Of a DNA stretch of 64,000 nucleotides, positions 26,404-35,070 are shown piece by piece. Position numbers and translations under genes: made by a program. The notes under the pieces are model-generated. The model was not told the origin of the DNA. It searched no databases and saw only the letters and a list, made by a program, of their open reading frames with translations. This stretch comes from an uncultured Candidatus Melainabacteria bacterium (GTDB lineage: Bacteria; Cyanobacteriota; Vampirovibrionia; Gastranaerophilales; Gastranaerophilaceae). Location of the stretch: the NCBI GenBank assembly GCA_949927415.1, contig CATLFB010000003.1, forward strand, positions 1-64,000. The letters are read 5' to 3'. Position 1 is the first letter of the stretch. Each line of letters opens with the position of its first letter.

Positions 26404-28611
26404 ATGAATAACAGAGGATTTTTGATTAATATAAAAGAATTTTTTACATCAGCGCAAACTTTGAAAGTTCTGGCATTTTTGACATTCACGCTGATTATAA
26501 CGGCAATAATTTCGTCGCAAAACTTCTTTTTTCAAAGCATTATTGAAAACGGCATTAGCAAAAAGGACATTATTGCGCAGAAAACATTCACCGTAGTGGA
26601 CGTCAAACGAACGGAGCAGCACAAAAAAGAAGTTGCGCAAAAAGTTGACTATGTTTTGACGCCGGCAGAAGACGATTTTATTAAAACAAACCTCGAGACT
26701 CTGGAAAATTCCATATTGCAAATCCGCAAAAAAGATGCACAAGAAAGCGTGAAGCGCGAAGAACTTTCACTTCTTTTTGATATCTCAAACAAGGAGCGAA
26801 AAGATTTTGTAATATATTTTCTTCTAAAGTCGGAAGATTCTGATTTGCATGAAGCATTTGATAAAGCAAATCTTACACTGGCAAACATTTTGCGCACGGG
26901 AATTACCGAAAAAGATTACGAAAAAAATAATATTGATAAAATTATTACGGACAATCTGATTTCAAATGTTTCAAAACGACAGGTGTCAGTTATAAAAGGG
27001 CTTTTGGATCAGGTTATTGTGCCGAACCTTGTTGTGGATGAATTCGCAACAGAAATCGCAAAGAAAAATGCTGAAAATTCGGTTAAACCCTATGAAATCA
27101 CAATTCATAAGGGCGATAAAATTGTATTTGAAGGAGAACCCGTTACCAGATTAAAGCGCGATGCTTTAAGACAGGCCGGATACAATGTTTATGAACTCAA
27201 CTGGCAGGGGCTTCTTGCAATATATGTGCTTGTGTCGATTTGTACTTTGATATTTCTCAGTTACATGAAATTTTTCGAAAAGCAATTTTTAGAACCGCGC
27301 TATATGACAATATCGGCAGTGCTCTCAATTCTGCTGTCAGCAATTGCGGTTGTTTTGCCAACCGGTTTTTCACCTTATGTTCTGCCGATTCCGGCTTATG
27401 TCTTAATCCTTGCAATTTTTACAGCACCCCGCGTCGCCTTTGTTGCAATGACTATTCTTTTGACGGTTTTAACTATCGGCGTACAGTATGACGCCCACTT
27501 TTTAATAACATTTATTCTTTTGAGCCTTGTCTCAATGGTTACAATCTCAAGAATCAGATATTCACGCCGTTTTGATTTGATTAAGGCAGGTTGCATAATT
27601 TCGATTTCAGGACTGATAATCCTTTTCAGCATTTACATGCTCGAAAAATGCCTGATTGATGTAAGCAATCTTTTGATTATGAAAAACAGCGGATTTATTT
27701 TGTTGAACGGAATAATAAGTTCAATGATAGCATTAGGCACGCTTCCGTTGTTTGAAAGCACTTTCCAGATAATCACGCCCTACGGGCTTGCTGAACTTGC
27801 CGATCATAACCAGCCGTTGCTGAAACGACTTCAGATTGAAGCTCCCGGAACTTATCACCACAGCCTTATGGTTTCAAACCTTTGCGAGGCTGCCGCGGAA
27901 GCCATCGGTGCAAACCCGATTTTAGCCAGAGTAGGTGCTTTTTATCATGATATCGGAAAGCTTAAGCGTCCGCTGTTTTTCGTTGAAAACCAGTCTTACT
28001 TCGGCATTGAAAATCCGCATACAAAATTGAATCCGAGATTAAGTAAAATGGTTATTACGGCTCACCCGAAAGACGGCGTTGAACTTGCAAAAGAATACCA
28101 TCTACCCTCAATCATAACCAATTTTATCCTTCAGCACCACGGAGAAGGGCTTGCGAAATACTTCTACAATCAGGCGGTTCAGGAAGAAGGTATTGAAAAT
28201 GTTAAAGAAGAGCAGTTCCGCTACACAGGTCCGAAACCGAACATGAAAGAAACTGCGATTTTGATGATAGCGGATGCTGTAGAATCAGCGGTTCGCTCTC
28301 TCAAAAACCCGACGCCCGAGGAAATCGACAATATCATAGACAAAATTATTGTTGAAAGATTGAATGATGCACAGCTTGCCGACAGCCCCCTCACTTTGCA
28401 TGACATAAAAGTCATCGCCTCAACATTCAGCCGTATTCTAAGAGGCATGCAGCACAACAGAATTAAATACCAGGAAAATATTGTGGAAGAATTCAGCAAA
28501 AACAAAATCAAAATGCCTGCAAAATTGTTGGATGAAGATTTGGAAAACAAAATTGCACAACTTGAAGAACACCACACAGACGAGGGTAAAAATAATACCG
28601 ATGGCAATTAA
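26404..28611 (+). CDS. pgpH: PgpH-type 7TM-HD c-di-AMP phosphodiesterase
   Basis: A membrane HD-domain hydrolase that cleaves cyclic di-AMP. A first membrane segment (about 20-42) is followed by a large extracytoplasmic domain (about 50-275), then about seven membrane segments (280-465). The cytoplasmic HDIG domain has 'HHSLMVSNL' (about 484), the catalytic 'FYHDIGK' (about 513) and later 'HHGEG'. Length 735 is typical. It overlaps ybeY by 11 bp, in the pgpH-ybeY-dgkA order common in cyanobacteria and Firmicutes. It opposes CdaA encoded at 20428. Confidence 0.93.
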   Translation: MNNRGFLINIKEFFTSAQTLKVLAFLTFTLIITAIISSQNFFFQSIIENGISKKDIIAQKTFTVVDVKRTEQHKKEVAQKVDYVLTPAEDDFIKTNLETLENSILQIRKKDAQESVKREELSLLFDISNKERKDFVIYFLLKSEDSDLHEAFDKANLTLANILRTGITEKDYEKNNIDKIITDNLISNVSKRQVSVIKGLLDQVIVPNLVVDEFATEIAKKNAENSVKPYEITIHKGDKIVFEGEPVTRLKRDALRQAGYNVYELNWQGLLAIYVLVSICTLIFLSYMKFFEKQFLEPRYMTISAVLSILLSAIAVVLPTGFSPYVLPIPAYVLILAIFTAPRVAFVAMTILLTVLTIGVQYDAHFLITFILLSLVSMVTISRIRYSRRFDLIKAGCIISISGLIILFSIYMLEKCLIDVSNLLIMKNSGFILLNGIISSMIALGTLPLFESTFQIITPYGLAELADHNQPLLKRLQIEAPGTYHHSLMVSNLCEAAAEAIGANPILARVGAFYHDIGKLKRPLFFVENQSYFGIENPHTKLNPRLSKMVITAHPKDGVELAKEYHLPSIITNFILQHHGEGLAKYFYNQAVQEEGIENVKEEQFRYTGPKPNMKETAILMIADAVESAVRSLKNPTPEEIDNIIDKIIVERLNDAQLADSPLTLHDIKVIASTFSRILRGMQHNRIKYQENIVEEFSKNKIKMPAKLLDEDLENKIAQLEEHHTDEGKNNTDGN

Positions 28612-29110
28612 ATATCATATATTCAGCGAAAACATATTTCCCGATTGGGAAATTGACGAAAAAAAACAAATTGATATCGCAAAGAAAATTATTAAATTTT
28701 ATCTTTCAAAACCTGAAGTCTTTGAGAATTGTGCGCTAAAAGGATTTGAGTATAATACGATTTCATTCGACTTTCTATACTGCGACAGCACAAAAACCCA
28801 TGAGATTAATCGTGAATACCGCGAAAAAGACTATCCCGCAGACATAATTACGTTTGCGATTTTTGCGGACAGCGAAGAAAAATTCATTTTTGACGGCGAA
28901 ATCAATCTCGGGGAAGTGATTATAGCACTCGACAAAGTTCGGGAAGAAGCAGCTAAAAAATCGAAAACTCCTGAGGTGGAACTTGCGTTTTTGATTAGCC
29001 ATGGAATTTTGCATTTGCTCGGATTTGACCACCAAACAGAAGAAGACTATAATTTTGTTATAAGATTACAAAATGAAGCGCTTGACGCTGTAGGGATTAA
29101 GTATGAGTAA
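28601..29110 (+). CDS. ybeY: Endoribonuclease YbeY (16S rRNA maturation)
   Basis: A zinc-dependent single-strand RNase involved in 16S rRNA 3'-end processing and ribosome quality control. The UPF0054 signature 'HGILHLLGFDHQTEED' holds the three His zinc ligands (about residues 129-139). The ATG at 28601 overlaps the end of pgpH by 11 bp and gives 169 residues, the usual length. The 3' end overlaps dgkA by 8 bp, so the three genes form one tightly coupled unit. Confidence 0.93.
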   Translation: MAIKYHIFSENIFPDWEIDEKKQIDIAKKIIKFYLSKPEVFENCALKGFEYNTISFDFLYCDSTKTHEINREYREKDYPADIITFAIFADSEEKFIFDGEINLGEVIIALDKVREEAAKKSKTPEVELAFLISHGILHLLGFDHQTEEDYNFVIRLQNEALDAVGIKYE

Positions 29111-29477
29111 ATTTAAGTCGCAAGGGTTTAACAACACCTTCAAAAACGCCGGAAAAGGCATTCGAATTGTATTAAAAAGCGAAAATAATATAAGAGTTCA
29201 TTTTTTTGTTTCGTTATTTGTGATTATATTGGGTCTGGTTCTTGATTTGAGTGTTGCAAAATTGTGCATTCTGCTTCTTACAATCGGGCTTGTGGTTGTT
29301 GCGGAAATGCTGAATTCTGCAATAGAATTCACGCTTGATGCGGTTTTTCATAACAAATACTCGAGACTTGTCGGAATGGCAAAGGATATTTCAGCGGGTG
29401 CTGTGATGTTTGCAACGTTCATTGCAGTCGCAATCGGTATGATAATGTTTGGAACATCAATTTACGCACTTATATAA
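29103..29477 (+). CDS. dgkA: Diacylglycerol/undecaprenol kinase
   Basis: A small trimeric membrane kinase. In many bacteria without the Proteobacterial lipid cycle it phosphorylates undecaprenol to recycle the wall-carrier lipid. Three hydrophobic segments are seen (about 32-52, 55-75, 98-120). The signatures 'VVVAEMLNSAIEFTLD' (catalytic Glu and Asn) and 'MAKDISAGAV' are intact. Length 124 is typical. It overlaps ybeY by 8 bp. Confidence 0.93.
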   Translation: MSKFKSQGFNNTFKNAGKGIRIVLKSENNIRVHFFVSLFVIILGLVLDLSVAKLCILLLTIGLVVVAEMLNSAIEFTLDAVFHNKYSRLVGMAKDISAGAVMFATFIAVAIGMIMFGTSIYALI

Positions 29478-29538
29478 TTTGCACAAAACAAGGTTCTGTG
29501 ATAATATTAAAATCGTAATTAAACAAAAGGAGTTAGGA

Positions 29539-30434
29539 ATGCTTAAAAAGCTTATGAACATTGGATTTAACGGGGGGGGGGGCACCCGAATTTAAGACTC
29601 ATCAAGGGTATTTTATTATTACGGAAAAAGTTATCAAGTTTTCTGCGCGCAATCCCGAATAAATTTTTGCATTTACGACGACCGGCATGTAATCTTAATT
29701 TTAGAAACTTTTGCATAAACTTGAACTTTTTAAGATGCCTAAAATCTACTTTTTCCGCGTTTACTTTAGCCGAAGTCCTTATCACATTGGGAGTTATTGG
29801 AATAGTTGCCGCAATGACACTTCCTGCCGTTATTACCAAATACAGAAAACAAGCAACTGTCACTAGTTTGAAAAAGTTCTACACGGTTATGTCTCAGGCA
29901 ATAGAACAATCTGCACTTGATAACGGTTCGCCTGAATACTGGAGCATTGCGTCTGTTAAGGCCGGCGAAACTTACGCTGATTATGCTGACACCGAACAGT
30001 TTTTTAATTTATATTTAAAAAAATATTTGAAAGTTCTGACCTATTGCGGCGAAAAATCCGGCTGCTGGGCTGAGAAAGAGGCTCAGCCAAATGGTACTCA
30101 ACACGCTGATGGCCTGAACAGTTTGAAAGGCACCGTGAAATTTATCTTAAATGACGGCTATGCAGTTACGCTGCTTGGAAGCGGGACTAAGACTATCCTT
30201 GTTTATGTGGATTTGAACGGAAAGAAAAAGCCAAACCGGCGCGGGATTGATATCTTTGAGTTCCGTATTGACCCAAATAATTCCGCTAAAATATTCTTTC
30301 ACCCGTATAAACCAAATGGTCAAGGAACTCTCGATTTGAAAAATATAGACTGCACCCCCTCAGTCGGCTACAGATGCGCGGCTAAAATTATGAGCGACGG
30401 CTGGAAAATCTCTGACGATTATCCGTGGTTTTAG
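29539..30434 (+). CDS. Type IV pilin-like protein, frame interrupted by a G11 tract (phase-variable?)
   Basis: The mature part begins 'AFTLAEVLITLG' (near 29757), the class III prepilin N-terminal helix with conserved Glu5. It carries 'DLNGKKKPNRRG.DIFEF' and ends 'DGWKISDDYPWF'. A start with a strong AGGAG (ATG 29539) opens a short frame that enters eleven G residues and stops at 29593. G12 or G9 would join it to the pilin frame, which is open from 29583 to 30434. As assembled, only weak internal starts such as TTG 29667 would express it. A paralogue with the same leader design is at 61959. Confidence 0.72.
29572..29582 (+). repeat. G11 homopolymer in a pilin leader
   Basis: Eleven consecutive G residues followed by GCACC-like sequence (the last G is the first base of GCA). 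The flank matches that of the G12 tract at 61988. Confidence 0.9.
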
Positions 30435-30440
30435 AAAAAC

Positions 30441-30474
30441 AAAAAGCGCCCGGTGTCACCTGCGGCGCTTTTTA
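30441..30474 (+). terminator. Rho-independent terminator
   Basis: AAAAAGCGCC / GGCGCTTTTT with a 13-nt loop that can form a small inner hairpin. It follows the pilin stop by 6 nt. Confidence 0.88.
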
Positions 30475-30498
30475 TACAGAAAGAAGTTTGCTAAAAAC

Positions 30499-30702
30499 TT
30501 AGTTATTGCTTAATACAAGCTTTAATGTTGCAAGGTTTTTGATAGACAACATTGCATGTTTGTTGTGCTGTTCGTCAGCAATATTGAAGATGCGGATGAT
30601 TCGCTGAATTTCTTCCAAATCTTTTCTTGATTCGATTTTGTAAACGTTTTTAATCGGATCAGAAACTACTGACATCAATGTGTTTAATTCTTGTTCTTTC
30701 AT
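30499..30702 (-). CDS. Small hypothetical protein, 67 aa
   Basis: A short helical cytoplasmic protein with mixed charge ('MKEQELNTLMSVVSDPIK'). The start lies behind AAAGAGG at a spacing of 9 nt. It is downstream of mazG on the same strand, with an 87-bp gap that may contain its own promoter. No family is recognised. Confidence 0.6.
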   Translation of the reverse strand: MKEQELNTLMSVVSDPIKNVYKIESRKDLEEIQRIIRIFNIADEQHNKHAMLSIKNLATLKLVLSNN

Positions 30703-30789
30703 ATTTTAAAACCTCTTTCCGTGTATATTTATATAAAAAATTTTGGGGGTGGAAAATTGCTTTTTGTAAAATAAGTTGATTTACAAATG

Positions 30790-31569
30790 TTAACAATTCT
30801 TGTCAGAGGTCATTAATGCGGCTTTTGCGGCTTTCCAAAGGGCGTCGTATTCTGTAAAGGAATATTCCTCCAGAGGTTTGTCCGCAAGCTTTTCCATCAT
30901 TCGAAAACGCATCATGAATTTCTGATTAGCCTTGATTAGCGCCTGTTCGGCGTCAATCTTGTTCCACCGGGCAAGGTTCACAACCGCAAAAAGGATGTCG
31001 CCCATCTCTTCTTCCATGTGAACTCTGTCTTTTTCATCAGAGGCTTCCTTAAATTCGTCAAATTCCGAGTAAATGCAATCCATCAGGGATTTTTCATCAG
31101 GCCATTCAAACCCGCATTTTACAGCTTTTTTGCTGATTTTCTGCGCGCTCATCAGCGCTGATTGGGATGTTGAAATGCCGTCCATTGCTGATTTTCTGTA
31201 ACTTTTTTCCTGTTTTTTTATTTTGTCCCAGCTTTTGAGGGCATCTTCAGCTGAAGTTACCTTTTCAGAGCCGAAAACATGCGGATGGCGGCTGATAATT
31301 TTATCATGAAGACCTTTCGCAACATCTTCAATATCAAAAGCCTGCTCTTCTGAGGCTATTTGCGAGTGAAGAATTACCTGCAAAAGTACATCGCCCAATT
31401 CTTCTTTCAGGTTTGCTATATCGCCGCTGTTTATCGCATCAACAGCTTCATAAGCTTCTTCAAGCATATTTGGTCTAAGCGAAGTGTGGGTTTGCGCTCT
31501 GTCCCAGGGACAGCCGTTCTCCGAGCGGAGTACTCCTATAAGGTCAACTAATTTTTCTAAATATCCCAT
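30790..31569 (-). CDS. mazG: Nucleoside triphosphate pyrophosphohydrolase MazG
   Basis: Hydrolyses NTPs and dNTPs to monophosphates and pyrophosphate, a house-cleaning role. It has two tandem MazG domains. The first has 'CPWDRAQTHTSLRPNMLEEAYE' and the metal-binding 'EELGDVLLQV' (about 55-66). The second has 'EEEMGDILFAVVN' (about 185-197). Length 259 is typical. No Shine-Dalgarno precedes the ATG; a TATTAT box lies exactly 6 nt upstream, which suggests a leaderless mRNA. Confidence 0.94.
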   Translation of the reverse strand: MGYLEKLVDLIGVLRSENGCPWDRAQTHTSLRPNMLEEAYEAVDAINSGDIANLKEELGDVLLQVILHSQIASEEQAFDIEDVAKGLHDKIISRHPHVFGSEKVTSAEDALKSWDKIKKQEKSYRKSAMDGISTSQSALMSAQKISKKAVKCGFEWPDEKSLMDCIYSEFDEFKEASDEKDRVHMEEEMGDILFAVVNLARWNKIDAEQALIKANQKFMMRFRMMEKLADKPLEEYSFTEYDALWKAAKAALMTSDKNC

Positions 31570-31575
31570 ACATGT

Positions 31576-31603
31576 ATAATAGCATGAATATTAATATTTT
31601 AAA
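31576..31603 (-). promoter_or_regulatory. Leaderless-type promoter of mazG
   Basis: TTTAAA, 16 nt, TATTAT (plus-strand 31576-31581), then 6 nt to the ATG. Confidence 0.45.
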
Positions 31604-31745
31604 CCATATATTACCCGCAAAGAAATTTTCTCCAACTTTTGTATAACTTCGTGTTCAAACAATACACCAAAAGGTTGATAACATTCTAAAATGCTATGGT
31701 ATTCTGATAATGTAGAAATGTATACAAAAAGAAAGGATTACACAT

Positions 31746-32258
31746 ATGGCAGATTTATTATCTATCTCAAGCATTCGTGAACGTATCTTTAATCCTACAA
31801 AACACGAAGCAACAGTTGCCCGTTCTTCAAATCCGTTTGCTCAAACTTCTTTCAAAGGAAATGTTTTGACAGCAGACGTTTTTGTTAGCGAAAACGACAA
31901 AACAAAAGAAAATGAAGCAAACAAAATCAGCTTCACCGGAAAATTGAAAGCAAGTGCACTTGTCGGTTCTATTGCCGGTGTAGGAAACAGAATTCAGCAG
32001 GGAATTGAATCAGCAATTGCTTTTGGCAGAAGAATTTACAGCGATGCGGTTAACTGCTGGGATAAATTAACTCACACAGAAGTTACATTTGAACCTGCAA
32101 AACAGGCAATTTCAAGAATGGGTGCAAAAATGAGCGATGCAGTGCATTCAGTATTTGAGCCCGGAATTTCAAAAAATCAAATTGCAAAAATGGAAGACTT
32201 GTCAATTCCAAGGCAGCTATTGATGGATAACGTTCAGGCCTGGGAAATGGCAGTATAG
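31746..32258 (+). CDS. Hypothetical protein with two 'SF(K/T)G' motifs, 170 aa
   Basis: The polar N-terminus carries 'TSFKGN' (about residues 33-38) and 'ISFTGK' (about 59-64). A short apolar stretch 'ASALVGSIAGVGNRI' follows, then amphipathic helices. Similar 'F-x-G' N-termini occur on unrelated proteins of this window. The start is behind AAAGGA. Twelve bp after the stop a HEAT-like protein gene begins behind GGAGGGG, so the two form an operon ended by the terminator at 32686. Function unknown. Confidence 0.7.
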   Translation: MADLLSISSIRERIFNPTKHEATVARSSNPFAQTSFKGNVLTADVFVSENDKTKENEANKISFTGKLKASALVGSIAGVGNRIQQGIESAIAFGRRIYSDAVNCWDKLTHTEVTFEPAKQAISRMGAKMSDAVHSVFEPGISKNQIAKMEDLSIPRQLLMDNVQAWEMAV

Positions 32259-32270
32259 GAGGGGTGACTA

Positions 32271-32642
32271 ATGGTAGATAAAAAAATCGTAAGAAATGTA
32301 AAAAATATTATTGATGGGTTGGCTATGCATCAAAACCCCGAATCTGTTAGTGTGTTGGAAGATATCGGAACAAACTCTAAAGTTGACGAAATTCGCGAAA
32401 TGACAGCTAAGGCGCTTGTTCAGAAAAATATGCCCGAATCTTTGAGAGTTGTTATTACAAACAGAGGTAAAGGTATTAACGACATGTCAACAGGTGTTGC
32501 AATGTGCACAATTAACGAATTGCTTTCCCTGGAAGACAAAACAGAAGCAATCAGAATTCTTGAAGACACTGTTGAAAACCATTCTGATGAAGAAGTTAGA
32601 GATAATGCCCGTTCTATTAAAGCATTAATGGCACTTTCATAG
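32271..32642 (+). CDS. Small HEAT/ARM-like helical protein, 123 aa
   Basis: An all-helical soluble protein whose pattern of paired helices ('PESVSVLEDIGTN', 'DEIREMTAKALV', 'TEAIRILEDTVE', 'EEVRDNARSIKALM') resembles short HEAT or armadillo repeats used for protein binding. It has a very strong ribosome-binding site (AGGAGGGG) and is the second gene of a two-gene operon. It is probably a binding partner of the preceding protein; this is inferred from linkage only. Confidence 0.7.
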   Translation: MVDKKIVRNVKNIIDGLAMHQNPESVSVLEDIGTNSKVDEIREMTAKALVQKNMPESLRVVITNRGKGINDMSTGVAMCTINELLSLEDKTEAIRILEDTVENHSDEEVRDNARSIKALMALS

Positions 32643-32685
32643 AACATTCGGGACAAAATAAATTTGCCGATTTTATATAGATAAT

Positions 32686-32715
32686 AAAAGAGCCTTATTT
32701 AAAGGCTCTTTTTGT
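32686..32715 (+). terminator. Rho-independent terminator
   Basis: AAAAGAGCCTT / AAGGCTCTTTT, a perfect 11-bp stem with a 5-nt loop and T run. Confidence 0.92.
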
Positions 32716-32733
32716 GACTGAGTCACATCAATA

Positions 32734-32905
32734 CTTTGGCCCTGTCATACAAAAGCCGCTTTTTATAAATCAAAGATTATAAATTCAAAGATAGTCTTGC
32801 CGCTTATGTATATAAATGTTTTGTCACGATAATAGTATTTCCCCGCACTTCAAAAGCTGAGCCACAACACTCTTTGGCCCTATTATCTAAAAATCGTTTT
32901 TTATA
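32734..32905. repeat. Two imperfect direct repeats with 'CTTTGGCCCT'
   Basis: About 34 bp each, at 32734-32767 and 32872-32905, both starting CTTTGGCCCT and ending in a T-rich 'gttttttata'-like stretch. A related 'atactttgg..ctgtcata' occurs at 40460. They lie between the terminator and the convergent aminotransferase gene. Confidence 0.5.
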
Positions 32906-32907
32906 TA

Positions 32908-34161
32908 CTAATAATTGAATCCGTCGGCTTTCATACGATTAATTACTTCCTGAAGCTGCTCATCGCTGCAGACGTATGAAATCCTGAAAAATCCTTCGCC
33001 ATGGTCTCCGAAAGCGTTTCCGGGAACAACAACGATTCCTGATTTTTTCAGCAAATCTTCGCAAAATTCAAACGCACTCTTATATCGGGGCGGTATCGGA
33101 AGCCACAGATAGAAGGTTGTATGCGGAACCGTTTTGTCTGAAATATCCCAGCCGAGTTCTTTCAAGCCTTTTACCATAATTGATTGTTTGTGTTTGTAAT
33201 TAAGGTTCCCTTGCGCAATGTATTCATCGCCCTCTTTTGAATTCATGATTTCGCCGCAAACTTTTTGAAGCGCCTTGAAAATTCCGTTGTCAATTGTCGA
33301 TTTTCCTTTTCCGAAACGCTGAATAATTGCACTGTTTCCGCAAATCCAGCCCAAACGCCAGCCGGTTATTGCATAGGGTTTTGAAAGGCTGAAAAATTCA
33401 ACCGCAATGTCTTTTGCACCTTTTAACTCAAAAATGCTGAACGGCTTTTCGTTATCGTCAAAATACAAATCGCAATATGCAGCATCCGACATCAGCAAAA
33501 TTTGGTGTTTTTTGCAAAACTCAATTATGGATTGCATGTATTCTTTGGTAGTGCTTACGCCGAGCGGATTGTTCGGGTAGTTAACCAGAATTCCTTTAAC
33601 ATTATCAGGATTGAATCCGTCTTTGATTAAGTTTTCCCAAACCTTGTCCAAATCGGGTTTGTAATTGTTTTCCTTTGTCAGGGGCACCGGATATGCGTAA
33701 CCGCCGGAACATTTAATGAATTGGGTGTATGATGCATAACCCGGATCCGGAACAAGAATTATGTCTTTGTCTTTTTCGTTGTGTTTTGGGGTGATTAAGA
33801 ATCTCACCATATTGGCGATGCCTTCTTTTGAACCCATAAGCGAAAAGATTTCTTTATCCGGGTCAAGTTCAACGCCAAAACGCGTTTTCATGCGTTCTGC
33901 AATTGCTTTTCTGAAATACGCTTCGCCTTTCGGAACGGAATAAAGGTGAATATTGTCTTCAGTGAGGACTTCCTTTAATCTGTCAAGAAGCGCTTGCGGC
34001 GGATTTGCTGTCGGTGCGCCCATTGATAGGGAAATCGGTGCGCGGTTTCTCTTTATCAAATCCGGTTTAAGGTTTTCTGTGATTTCTTTTAATCTAAACA
34101 TAATATAAGTGTCTAATGTCATAACATGTTCATTAAACAGCTTTTCTTCCAGTGTACTCAT
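32908..34161 (-). CDS. Class I/II aminotransferase, LL-diaminopimelate aminotransferase-like
   Basis: A PLP-dependent aminotransferase of fold type I. The motif 'MGSKEGIANM', 'VPDPGYASY', 'NYPNNPLG' and the PLP lysine in 'SLSKPYAITGWRLG' (about residue 258) match the DapL/Asp-aminotransferase group. Length 417 fits LL-DAP aminotransferase, which makes LL-diaminopimelate in one step in cyanobacteria and relatives. With lysA in the window this is the favoured role, but alanine or aspartate aminotransferase activity is possible. GAGGGA precedes the ATG. Confidence 0.82.
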   Translation of the reverse strand: MSTLEEKLFNEHVMTLDTYIMFRLKEITENLKPDLIKRNRAPISLSMGAPTANPPQALLDRLKEVLTEDNIHLYSVPKGEAYFRKAIAERMKTRFGVELDPDKEIFSLMGSKEGIANMVRFLITPKHNEKDKDIILVPDPGYASYTQFIKCSGGYAYPVPLTKENNYKPDLDKVWENLIKDGFNPDNVKGILVNYPNNPLGVSTTKEYMQSIIEFCKKHQILLMSDAAYCDLYFDDNEKPFSIFELKGAKDIAVEFFSLSKPYAITGWRLGWICGNSAIIQRFGKGKSTIDNGIFKALQKVCGEIMNSKEGDEYIAQGNLNYKHKQSIMVKGLKELGWDISDKTVPHTTFYLWLPIPPRYKSAFEFCEDLLKKSGIVVVPGNAFGDHGEGFFRISYVCSDEQLQEVINRMKADGFNY

Positions 34162-34306
34162 TTATATATCCCTCATTTTGATTTATACACTGAGTATAGC
34201 AGAAAATTTAGATTAGAGCAAAAGAAACTATATTTTGTGGGGTTAATCTTTTTTATTTCCCAATTGTCCTAAAACTTTGATGTGAAATTTGTGTTTTAAC
34301 TAATTC

Positions 34307-35026
34307 TTACGCAATCATCTGCATTGGGCCTTCAAGGGAGGCTGTCACAAACTGTTTTGTGTAATCGTTGTCCTGTTTCAGCATTTCATCAGGCGTGCCT
34401 TCAAAAACGATTTTACCGTCATACAGCATAATCACGCGGTCTGCAGTTCTGGTAATTGTCGACATCTGGTGAGTTACGACAATTGAAGCGGCTTTTGTTT
34501 CTTCTTTGAGGCGGACAATATAATCCTCTATCAAAGTCGATGAAATCGGGTCAAGGCCTGAAGTCGGCTCATCATAAAGTATTGAATTAGGTTCTGTGAC
34601 AATTGCGCGGGCAAAGCTTACACGCTTTTGCATGCCGCCTGAAAGTTCTGACGGGAATTTTGTCTCGATTCCTTTTAGCCCCACAAGTTCAAGTTTTTGT
34701 GCGACGATATTTTTCAACTCTTTTTCGTCGTATTTTTTTCGAAGGTCTCTTCTTTCGCGCAGAGCAAATGAAATGTTATCAGCAACATTTAAGGAATCAA
34801 AAAGCGCAGAATACTGAAAAACCATTGCAATGTCGCCTTCGGAGGTGATAATTTCGCCGCTGTCCTGTTTCAAAAGCCCGCAAATAAGTTTCAAAATAGT
34901 ACTTTTCCCCGAACCGCTAAACCCGACAATCGCAAGCGTTTCGCTGTCATTAACCTTAAATGACACATCATCGATAACCCTGTGTTCGCCAAATGTTTTT
35001 ACCAAATTTTTAACTTCTATACTCAT
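34307..35026 (-). CDS. mlaF: ABC transporter ATPase, MlaF-like
   Basis: The ATPase of a phospholipid-moving MCE/Mla transporter on the inner face of the cytoplasmic membrane. Walker A 'GFSGSGKST' (residues 34-42), signature 'LSGGMQKR' (about 127), Walker B 'SILYDEPTSG' (about 147) and the switch His in 'VTHQM' are intact. Length 239. It follows mlaE by 44 bp with AAGGAA before the ATG. The substrate-binding MCE protein (MlaD) is not next to it. Confidence 0.88.
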   Translation of the reverse strand: MSIEVKNLVKTFGEHRVIDDVSFKVNDSETLAIVGFSGSGKSTILKLICGLLKQDSGEIITSEGDIAMVFQYSALFDSLNVADNISFALRERRDLRKKYDEKELKNIVAQKLELVGLKGIETKFPSELSGGMQKRVSFARAIVTEPNSILYDEPTSGLDPISSTLIEDYIVRLKEETKAASIVVTHQMSTITRTADRVIMLYDGKIVFEGTPDEMLKQDNDYTKQFVTASLEGPMQMIA

Positions 35027-35070
35027 ATTTTTTGTTCCTTATTTGAAATTGGTTTATCCCGAGGCTCAAT

